11,073 bases of DNA from Flavobacteriaceae bacterium (lineage in GTDB: Bacteria > Bacteroidota > Bacteroidia > Flavobacteriales > Flavobacteriaceae), in the NCBI GenBank assembly GCA_030625995.1, contig DAOUPU010000068.1, positions 1 through 11,073 of the forward strand, read 5' to 3'. The notes below the pieces were generated by a model. That model had not been told where the DNA came from. It did no database searches and worked only from the letters and a program-made list of their open reading frames with translations. The position numbers and the translations under genes are program-made. Below, in pieces: positions 1-6,900 of this stretch (positions within the stretch are counted from its first letter, which is position 1; the number at the start of each line of letters is the position of its first letter).

Positions 1-1419
1 TTTCTTGCTAAAATTAAGAAAACATTGTCAGGGCTAAATGCCTCATTTGTAAATGTAGGAAGTGAGAAGGATGCTTTTTTGCATTATCATGATTTAGGAC
101 CTCAATTATCATCATTAAAAAAATTCACACAACAAATAAGCACAGGTAAAAGAAAAGAATTCACTTTAAAAAATTTCCATTTTGAGAAAGATATAGATAA
201 AAATGGAAAAATTGACGACGTATTAAAAGCAGGTCAAAATTTATTGGTTCAAGTTGTAAAAGAACCAATATCAACCAAAGGACCACGTATTAGTTCAGAG
301 CTTTCAATTGCTGGAAGATATTTGGTTTTGGTCCCTTTTTCAGATCGTGTTTCGGTATCACAAAAAATCACGAATACGCAGGAGAAAGAACGATTAAAAA
401 GACTTGCGAAAAGTATAAAGCCCAAGGGCTTTGGCGTTATCTTAAGAACAGTAGCAAAAGATATAAAAGTTGCTGAGCTGGATAGAGACTTGCAAAATTC
501 ATTGCAAATTTGGTTGAATATGTGCAAGCAAATTAAAAATGCACAGGCGCCTCAAAAAGTTCTGTCAGAAATGAACAGAGCTTCCTCAATATTAAGAGAT
601 GTTTTTAATAGTTCATTTACAAGTATAGTTACTAATGATCTATCTCTGCATCAAGAAATTAAAGAATATTTACAAAGAATTGCGCCGGAAAAGGAGTCCA
701 TTGCAAAATATTATAAATCAAGATTACCAATTTTTGATTATTACGGTATTGAAAAGCAAATAAAGGCTTCTTTTGGTAAGGCTGTTTCAATGAGAAAAGG
801 AGCCTATTTAATTATCGAACATAATGAAGCATTACATGTAATTGATGTGAACAGTGGAAATCGATCGAATAAGGCCAATTCTCAGGCAGATACTGCTTTA
901 CAAGTTAACTTAATTGCGGCTACTGAGATTGCTCGTCAATTGCAATTGCGTGACATGGGTGGGATAATAGTTGTTGATTTTATTGATATGCATTTGGCAG
1001 ATCACAGAAAACAACTTTATGAACACTTGAGAAATGAAATGAAATCGTCACGGACAAAACATAAGATTTTACCTCCTAGTAAATTTGGGTTAGTTCAAAT
1101 CACTCGCCAAAGAGTGAGACCAGAAAGAGTTATTAAAACTAGCGAAGAAAACCCAAACGGGAAGGGAGAAGTAGAACCGCCAATTCTATTAATTGATAAA
1201 ATAGAATCTGATTTAGATAAGATAATGATGAAGAATAATACAAATGCTGTTGCCTTACATGTGCATACATTTATAGCTTCTCATCTTACTAAAGGGATTA
1301 AATCTATTCAATTTGAATGGTTTTTGAAACATAAAAAGTGGATTAAAATAATACCTAGAGATGCTTTTCCATATTTAAAATATCAATTTTATAATAAAGA
1401 TGATAAATTAATAAGGTAA
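1..1419 (+). CDS. rng: Ribonuclease E/G family endoribonuclease (RNase G), 5'-truncated by the window edge
   Basis: This is a single-strand-specific endoribonuclease acting in rRNA maturation and mRNA decay in the cytoplasm. The reading frame is open from base 1, so the start lies outside the window; by comparison with the family about 40 residues of the N terminus are missing, and 472 are visible. Visible residues 1-~110 carry the S1 RNA-binding domain (GLNASFVNVG, KDAFLHY, then VQVVKEP.STKGPR). The 5'-phosphate sensor is seen as GVILRT, with Arg149 and Thr150 (bases 445-450) matching R169/T170 of E. coli RNase E. The DNase I-like catalytic domain has IDVNSG (Asp282, bases 844-846) and GGIIVVDFIDM (Asp326, bases 976-978), matching catalytic D303 and D346. 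The Zn-link CPxC that normally follows TRQRVRP is replaced by NPNG (residues 384-387). A TTG at base 25 is not the start, because the S1 homology continues upstream of it. The gene converges on the tonB-like gene and ends in a strong terminator. Confidence 0.93.
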   Translation, partial: FLAKIKKTLSGLNASFVNVGSEKDAFLHYHDLGPQLSSLKKFTQQISTGKRKEFTLKNFHFEKDIDKNGKIDDVLKAGQNLLVQVVKEPISTKGPRISSELSIAGRYLVLVPFSDRVSVSQKITNTQEKERLKRLAKSIKPKGFGVILRTVAKDIKVAELDRDLQNSLQIWLNMCKQIKNAQAPQKVLSEMNRASSILRDVFNSSFTSIVTNDLSLHQEIKEYLQRIAPEKESIAKYYKSRLPIFDYYGIEKQIKASFGKAVSMRKGAYLIIEHNEALHVIDVNSGNRSNKANSQADTALQVNLIAATEIARQLQLRDMGGIIVVDFIDMHLADHRKQLYEHLRNEMKSSRTKHKILPPSKFGLVQITRQRVRPERVIKTSEENPNGKGEVEPPILLIDKIESDLDKIMMKNNTNAVALHVHTFIASHLTKGIKSIQFEWFLKHKKWIKIIPRDAFPYLKYQFYNKDDKLIR

Positions 1420-1433
1420 GTATTATATCATAT

Positions 1434-1467
1434 AAGCCTGCTAAAAATATTTAGCAGGCTTTTTTTT
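1434..1467 (+). terminator. Rho-independent terminator of rng
   Basis: A 12-bp perfect stem (1434-1445 pairing with 1450-1461, core GCCTGCTAAA/TTTAGCAGGC) closes a 4-base loop and runs into eight T residues at 1460-1467, starting 15 bases after the rng stop codon. It is oriented for the + strand. Read on the - strand the same hairpin is followed only by a mixed T/A tract, so it may also weakly stop transcription of the converging tonB-like gene, for which no other terminator is visible. Confidence 0.9.
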
Positions 1468-1506
1468 GTGCTAATAAAAAGGATTATTTCACATAAACCT
1501 GGATAC

Positions 1507-2238
1507 TCAATATTGAATAATTATTAGGGTAATTGGCAAGGTATAGGACACACTAACAGACCTTCCTCTTTGTTTACCCGGTGTCATTTTAGGAATAAGG
1601 TTAACAACCCTAATTGCTTCTTTTTCGAGTCTTTTATGAGGTCCTCTTGCCCTGGCATTAGTGACATTTCCGTTTTTGTCAATTTTAAACATAACAAATA
1701 CTTTTTTCTTTCCCGGGGTCAATCCCAGTTCTTGGGCAAGTTCCGTGTTGTAAGTTTTATTTACATGTATTCTGATTTTATCTTGTAAACATTGCCGTTT
1801 TTGTTCTTTGGTTCCTCTACAACCCGGATATACAGGAACTTCTTCAACAATTGCAAAGGGTATATTTTCGATAATTTCCTCTTCTTCAACCTCTTCAATA
1901 TTTTCCATTTCAACTATTTCAACTGCCTCAGATTCGTCAGTCTCTGTAGTTTCCAATACTGTTTCTTCAATCTCTTCTAGATCGGCAACAATTTGAATTT
2001 TTTCGGGAGCCGGTGGAGGTGGTGGTGGTGGTTTTATTTCAATAATTCTCTCTGTAATTGGAATATCCTCGGTCTCTTCGTCTTGAAAATCCACCATATT
2101 CAGTTCACTAACATATCTATCAAAGCTCTTCCATTCTATTGATAGGTAAACAACAAGTAAAGCCAAAACAAGTCCCAATTGGAAGAAAATTTTACTGTAG
2201 CTTTCTATCCTGGCTTTTTTTGATTTATTAACTAACAT
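1507..2238 (-). CDS. TonB-family energy transducer, copy distal to the sprA cluster
   Basis: This 243-residue protein should transmit proton-motive force from an ExbB/ExbD complex in the inner membrane to TonB-dependent outer-membrane receptors. A basic cytoplasmic N terminus (KSKKAR) precedes one membrane segment (about 17-34). After ITERI, a run of seven prolines (70-76) is followed by an acidic linker (about 81-125), which is unlike the Pro-Lys repeats of E. coli TonB. The C-terminal TonB domain covers about 150-243 and contains KVFVMFKIDKNGNV, RARGPH, and a terminal TPGKQRGRSV...YTLPITL block typical of Bacteroidota. Cys140 and Cys150 lie just before it and could form a disulfide. It is a close paralogue of the gene at 2394-3110 (about 70% identical over the last 113 residues by hand alignment). 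The ATG start is followed by a standard membrane anchor. A palindromic terminator and a candidate promoter separate it from the upstream copy, so it is probably transcribed alone. Its receptor partner is unknown. Confidence 0.9.
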   Translation of the reverse strand: MLVNKSKKARIESYSKIFFQLGLVLALLVVYLSIEWKSFDRYVSELNMVDFQDEETEDIPITERIIEIKPPPPPPPAPEKIQIVADLEEIEETVLETTETDESEAVEIVEMENIEEVEEEEIIENIPFAIVEEVPVYPGCRGTKEQKRQCLQDKIRIHVNKTYNTELAQELGLTPGKKKVFVMFKIDKNGNVTNARARGPHKRLEKEAIRVVNLIPKMTPGKQRGRSVSVSYTLPITLIIIQY

Positions 2239-2260
2239 GACTAAATTGTTTAAATTAAAC

Positions 2261-2291
2261 TAAAGTTACGACTCAACTCAATTTAAAACAA
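2261..2291 (-). promoter_or_regulatory. Candidate Bacteroidota-type promoter of the 1507-2238 tonB-like gene
   Basis: On the - strand a TTG (2289-2291) is followed after 20 bases by TAACTTTA (2261-2268). The established Bacteroidota consensus is a TTG-containing -33 element and TAnnTTTG at -7; the second element here matches at all but its last base. Transcription would begin near 2254, giving a leader of about 15 bases. The region is AT-rich, so a chance match is possible. A promoter is nevertheless expected here, because a terminator-like palindrome lies just upstream. Confidence 0.4.
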
Positions 2292-2342
2292 TGATATTTG
2301 TCATTAAAATTATTTGCTAAAAGATTTTGGGTAGAGATGATC

Positions 2343-2384
2343 TAAAGTAAAAAATCCATTCAATTGAATGGATTTTTTACTTTA
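2343..2384 (-). terminator. 42-bp perfect palindrome, probable terminator of the 2394-3110 tonB-like gene
   Basis: Bases 2343-2363 are the exact reverse complement of 2364-2384, with no mismatch and no spacer. As RNA it folds into a long hairpin: a core AATCCATTC/GAATGGATT stem with a small AATT loop, an A6 run before it and a T6 run after it on either strand, so it can terminate transcription in both directions. It begins 9 bases after the stop codon of the upstream tonB-like gene on the - strand, which fits an intrinsic terminator for that gene and probably for the whole sprA cluster. Its low GC content is normal for such genomes. Confidence 0.75.
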
Positions 2385-2393
2385 TAAGTATAT

Positions 2394-3110
2394 TTACTCT
2401 ACAATTAAGGTTATAGGTAAGGTATATTTCACCCCAACGGATCTGCCACGTTGCTTACCAGGTGTCATCGTTGGAAGTAATGATATTACTCTAACTGCTT
2501 CTTTTTCCAATCGGGCATGTGGTCCTCTGGCCCTTACATCAACAATCTTGCCTGTTTTGTCAATTTTAAACATGACAAATACTCTTTTTTTACCTGGTGC
2601 TAAACCTAAATCTCCAGCCAAACCAGTATTGTATTTTTTATTTACGTGCTTTTGTATATTGGCAGAAAAACATTTTTTCTTTTGCGCATTGGTACCTTTA
2701 CATCCTGGATAAATAGGAACTTCTTCAATAATTGCAAAAGGAACGTCATCCATTTCTTCTTCTTCTTCAACCTCTACAATTTCTTCAACCTCAACCGCTT
2801 CGGATTCATCTGTTTCAGTAGATTCAATAACCGTTTCTTCTATTTCTTCTTCATCCTCAACTATTTCAATTTTTTCAGGAGCTGGTGGAGGTGGAGGTGG
2901 AGGTTTAATCTCTTGGATTCTCTCCGTAATAGGAATTTCTATCTCTTCTTCATCTTCTAGATTGGCCAAACCAAGATCAGCAATATTTCTATCGAATGTT
3001 TTCCATTCAATACCAATATAAATTACTAATAAGGCAAGTGCCAAACCAAGTAACATGAATTGCTTATTGTGATTTTCTAGATTTGCTTTAGGGTTTTTTT
3101 TGACTTCCAT
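2394..3110 (-). CDS. TonB-family energy transducer, copy next to the sprA-gcvH-vanZ cluster
   Basis: This is a 238-residue inner-membrane-anchored TonB-like protein expected to couple ExbB/ExbD to TonB-dependent outer-membrane transporters. The order is: basic N terminus; one membrane helix (about 17-34); ITERI; a proline run (70-76) with PAPEK behind it; an extremely acidic linker (24 Glu/Asp in residues 81-122); VPIYPGC; and the C-terminal domain (about 150-238) with RVFVMFKIDKTGKI, RARGPH and TPGKQRGRSVGVKYTLPITL. Cys137 and Cys147 are spaced exactly as in the paralogue at 1507-2238. The ATG start gives the expected N-in membrane topology. It lies 63 bases downstream of the vanZ-like gene. 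I see no terminator and no convincing promoter in that gap, so it is probably the last gene of the sprA operon, ended by the palindrome at 2343-2384. The partner receptor cannot be told from the sequence. Confidence 0.9.
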   Translation of the reverse strand: MEVKKNPKANLENHNKQFMLLGLALALLVIYIGIEWKTFDRNIADLGLANLEDEEEIEIPITERIQEIKPPPPPPPAPEKIEIVEDEEEIEETVIESTETDESEAVEVEEIVEVEEEEEMDDVPFAIIEEVPIYPGCKGTNAQKKKCFSANIQKHVNKKYNTGLAGDLGLAPGKKRVFVMFKIDKTGKIVDVRARGPHARLEKEAVRVISLLPTMTPGKQRGRSVGVKYTLPITLIVE

Positions 3111-3139
3111 GATAGTAAATTTTTAGAAATGCTAATTTA

Positions 3140-3153
3140 ACGAATAAATTCGT
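3140..3153. repeat. Short inverted repeat between the vanZ-like and tonB-like genes
   Basis: ACGAAT-AA-ATTCGT is a perfect 6-bp inverted repeat with a 2-base centre in the 63-base gap. It is too short and lacks a T tract directly after it, so it is unlikely to be a terminator. It could be an operator half-site pair, but chance is a fair explanation in such AT-rich DNA. Nothing else is evident in this gap. Confidence 0.3.
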
Positions 3154-3173
3154 ACAAAAACAAGTATTAATTT

Positions 3174-3566
3174 TTAAAATGCTTTAAACCAGCTTATGAA
3201 TTTATTGATTAGCAATACAGCGAGTAAAACACCTATGGTATTGGCAATAACATCATAAAAATCTCCAGTGCGATAATTAGTTATTCCACCTTGCAAAACT
3301 TCAAGAATAATGCCATAAATTATAAGAGTAAAAATCAGGAATAATCTAGAATAAAGATTGCTCATTTTTTTTTGTAAGGCTAAGAACCATACTGTACTCA
3401 ATGTAAAGTAAGCCAAAACATGTAAAATTTTATCACTTGACTTTAGTTCCAAACCAAAATTAATTTTAGGAATTGCAGTCAAACTGAGAATAGCAATAAT
3501 TATTGTAGCAATAACTGCAAGAGTTATTAAATTATGCTCCAATAATTTCTTTATACGCTGCAGCAT
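3174..3566 (-). CDS. VanZ-like family integral membrane protein
   Basis: This is a 130-residue protein with four predicted membrane segments (about 12-32, 46-65, 72-92 and 104-123). It has the conserved VanZ-family polar residues: Asp45-Lys46-x2-His49 with Tyr53 at the start of helix 2, Glu89 and Gln92 at the end of helix 3, and Arg99, Asp102, Asp105, Asn109 and Gly112 (RTGDFYDVIANTIG) leading into helix 4. The family is named after enterococcal VanZ, linked to teicoplanin resistance, but members in Bacteroidota have no assigned role and resistance should not be inferred. The ATG start at 3566 lies inside gcvH (35-base overlap in another frame). It gives the usual short basic segment (QRIKK) before helix 1, and the overlap suggests translational coupling to gcvH. 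No other start preserves both that segment and helix 1. Confidence 0.85.
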   Translation of the reverse strand: MLQRIKKLLEHNLITLAVIATIIIAILSLTAIPKINFGLELKSSDKILHVLAYFTLSTVWFLALQKKMSNLYSRLFLIFTLIIYGIILEVLQGGITNYRTGDFYDVIANTIGVLLAVLLINKFISWFKAF

Positions 3567-3912
3567 CTAATAAGCCTTCAATTTGTGAATTATCCGTCAT
3601 TTGAATTTTAATCATCCATCCTTTTCCATATGGATCACTATTTACAGTCTCTGGGGCCTCTTCAAGAAATTCATTAAATTCGATTATTTCACCACTCAAA
3701 GGCATAATTAAATCCGATACAGTTTTTACAGCCTCAACACTGCCAAATATTTCATTTTGATCTATGTTCTCATCAACTGTATCAATATCGACATAAACAA
3801 TATCGCCAAGTTCAGATTGTGCAAAATCTGTAACGCCTACCGTTGCAATATTATTTTCAATTTTGATCCATTCATGATCTTTTGTGTATTTCAAATCTTC
3901 TGGTATGTTCAT
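3532..3912 (-). CDS. gcvH: Glycine cleavage system H protein
   Basis: GcvH is the lipoyl carrier of the cytoplasmic glycine cleavage system: it takes the aminomethyl group from the P protein, presents it to the T protein and is reoxidised by the L protein. The 126-residue length is normal for the family. The sequence is canonical from the start (YTKDHEW) through VGVTDFAQSELGDIVYVD, the lipoylation site GSVEAVKTVSD with Lys63 as the expected modified residue, then MPLSGEI, and DPYGKGWMIKI near the C terminus. The ATG start lies 16 bases after the sprA stop codon, and its end overlaps the vanZ-like gene by 35 bases, so it is probably expressed from the sprA operon. The gcvT and gcvP genes are not in the window. 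The reason for its place beside a secretion gene is not evident. Confidence 0.97.
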   Translation of the reverse strand: MNIPEDLKYTKDHEWIKIENNIATVGVTDFAQSELGDIVYVDIDTVDENIDQNEIFGSVEAVKTVSDLIMPLSGEIIEFNEFLEEAPETVNSDPYGKGWMIKIQMTDNSQIEGLLDAAAYKEIIGA

Positions 3913-3928
3913 TTTTTTTAATTTTAAG

Positions 3929-6900
3929 TTAATTTCCTATTATATACCGAACACTTAATCCCGTATTTATTGATCTCCGAGGATAAGTAGTAGAGATTGC
4001 AAAATTAGACTTATTATAGTCAAAGTAAAAGGAAGTAAGTAAATTTTTGTTTAAAGAATAATCTACTAGAAATTTAACTGAAATTAAATTTTGACCGCCG
4101 GTAATCTGGTCGTTTTCAAGGACATTTGTAATTGCATAAGTACGAATAACAGTTAAATTCTTACGTATCCCTATGTCAGCTTTAAAATTAATGTCCCCTC
4201 TAAAAGTTGTTTTTTTATTCCCCGTATTGAATTTCATGCTTACATTTTTCAATCTGTAACCCATTCCAAAAACTACTTCTCTACCCAATATTTCTGTTAT
4301 GGAATTGTTAGATACATTTAAGTTCATGGCTTTATCCTTATTGTACGCTGCTCGTAAAGAAAAAGAATTTTTCATTCTTAGATCCACTTTTAATAAAGGC
4401 GAAAATTCCTCTATAAGATTTACTCCGGTGTATAATTGCTTGGAATTGAAGTTATTTTGTATATCTCTATTTCCATCTCCATAGGGATCATTAGCATCAT
4501 AATCCAAATTATTAGAAAAAGAGAGTATGGAATAAATAGATCGATAACTATGTTCTAGAGTAAAGCTTCGAAAATTCGCCTTTATAAAGGGAATTGAAAT
4601 CAATCCCTGGTATGTTATTCTCCAATTAGGGATGGGTGTATTTCTAAAAGCCTTTAATTTAACAGAATTTGCGTTTCTTCCTGAATAGGCAGCTATAAAT
4701 GAAGGCACCACAACATCTTGACTTGTACTGCCAAAGCCGTCAATATCACCACCGGTATCATCCGCTAATCTTTGAGAAATTATTGGCCTGTACTCATTAA
4801 ATTTATCAAAACTATTGTTCTCTCCTAATAACGATGTCCCAAACATAAAATAAGAAATACTAAAATTACCTATTTCATTAATTGGAGTGTCGCTGAATAA
4901 ATTATCAATAATATCCAATTGGCGCATGAAACTTTTGGTAAAAGTTCTGTTACCAAAAAGTTCGATATCAAAATAACGTGCAGGCTTTAGACTCATGGAA
5001 TAATCCAGTTTATCATAATGAGATTCACTATAGTTTTTTGCATAATAATTATCACTAACATCTCTCGAAAGTAACCACCCGTTTTCTAAAGCTCTGTTCA
5101 AAATATTAGCCTGACTACCAAAAACAAATCCGAAAGTAGGAGCAAAGCTTCCTGAATAATCGTTCAATCCTAAAAATCCGGATTCTGGTATATAACCAGG
5201 TAAAAAGGTTCCGTTATTTTCAGAATAAGAAAGCCTGATGTTTTTGACCATAGTAATGATATCGATGCCGACCTTACCAATTTTTTGCCCCGTAGAATTG
5301 TTTTTTGGAACTTTTTTCTTAATGTCTTTTACTTCATCAGCATTTGGAGTGTTTGAAGTACTTTTCTTTTTAGTGAATAATTTATCAACACCAATATATC
5401 GATACAGCAAGTCCATATTCATGTCTGCAGCAAAGGTATGAGTATTAGCATTTTGAATGGTATTGCCAATGGAACTTATATTTGATAGAGAAGGAGCCTG
5501 CCAGTCGTAATCAGCCGTATAATTGTACGAGCCGTTGATAAAAGTCAATACCGGAAATTTATCAAAGGGAATATTGTAGGTTACATTAAAAGTTTGATGA
5601 TAATGTTCCGGTCTTCCAATGCTAAAAAAGTTTTCGTGCAGTTGAATATTTTGACCATCCAAGTCATCATTAACATAAGTATTAAGTGCTCTAAAAGTAA
5701 ATTGTATTGATTTCGTAATATTATATGCTAACAAATAATCCCAATCAAACATATAATTTCTTTGTGTCAGGGTAGGAAGTTGTGGTAGATCTGCCACTAA
5801 GGGACGAGCCAATTGCTCATTGTAATTTCTGATTATATTTGAGTTAATGGATAAGGAAGTAGGAACAAAATTAATGTTGAAATCTTTTACAAATTGCAAG
5901 TAAGGTTTGTCAGAAAGAGATTGAGAATTTTTAAAAGGTTCCAGAGATTTTGCTTGAAAAGAGTAATTATAGTTGGCAGAAGCTCTTACTTTTTGATCTA
6001 TAAACTTTTGTATATTATAGTCTCTATGGTACAGTTCACTGTATAGATAAGATACAGAGAAATTTTCAATACCATAAAAATGTGGCGCTTTATCGAATTG
6101 TGTTTTGTTTTTTCTGACATTTATTAAATTGATACTTTTCCGTTTTGTATAATCTAGTGCCGCTTCTTTATCGCTTTTTTCTTTATCAAATAGCACATCT
6201 TGATATTGTGGATCAAATTTTGGCAAACTAAATGCTTCTCCAAAACTAAAATTTATAGGGATATTTACGCTCGCCTTCCTAGGTAATAACTGTCCGATAT
6301 TAATATTTGAGATAATGTCATATTGTTTTTTTTCATCCTGACTACGTTCGTTGACCATTTCATTTAAAGATCCAAATCCAATGGTATGCATGCTTCCGGC
6401 CACAGAAATATCGGCAAAATCGGCAAAATTTATGTCGGCATTGGCAACTGTGGCCCAGCTTGATTTATCATCAAAATTAGCAACTCTCAATTCATTATAC
6501 CAAATTTCCATAGTTTTTGGAGAGTTAGTTATGTTTTTCACCCCTAGCATGATGGTACGAATATTCGATAAATTTGGATTTCCTTTAACTCTTATACGAA
6601 ATTCAATAGGCTCCCCGGGTTCAGATTTGGGAAAAATTTCATTAGCAGGTAAACCCAGCTCAGATCTTTCTAATTTGAGTTGGCCAAAATCTTTTATTGC
6701 CGCATCGATGTTATTTTCTTCGGGCCATATCTCTTCTGCCGTAGTGGAACCAAAAGGTGTAATTTTTAAAGGCACCTCTATTTGGTAATAATTATCATCA
6801 GGATCACTACCTAACCTAACAATAGCCAATAATTCATCATCTTTCACTTCAATACTATTTATAACACTCTCGGCATGAAGAAACATTCTGAGGATTTTGT

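Noticed and set aside
25..27. TTG as the start of the RNase G gene
   Set aside because: The frame is open to base 1 and the S1 domain sequence continues upstream of this codon (FLAKIKKTLSGLNASF), so the gene is cut by the window edge rather than starting here.
205..240. EF-hand-like stretch DIDKNGKIDDVL near base 200 in RNase G
   Set aside because: It lacks the Glu at position 12. From memory this segment is a common variant of the S1-domain insertion in Bacteroidota RNase G, so I take it as chance resemblance.
1570..1996. Short + strand open frames (up to 72 codons) opposite the tonB-like gene, rich in Phe or Ser
   Set aside because: Their composition is the antisense of the acidic Glu/Asp linker. 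They have no domain and overlap a well-supported gene.
2020..2033. GGT/GGA-rich tract on the + strand as a repeat or G-rich structure
   Set aside because: It is the complement of the proline codons in the TonB proline run. The G runs are only two bases long, and the same tract recurs in the paralogue for the same coding reason.
3174..3566. Glycopeptide resistance gene (vanZ)
   Set aside because: Only family-level features are present, there is no other van gene, and the neighbours are housekeeping and envelope genes. The VanZ-like family is broad and mostly uncharacterised.
6351..6788. 145-codon + strand open frame opposite sprA
   Set aside because: sprA is conserved and uninterrupted here. 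The antisense frame shows no recognisable motif, and such shadows are expected over a 7-kb gene.
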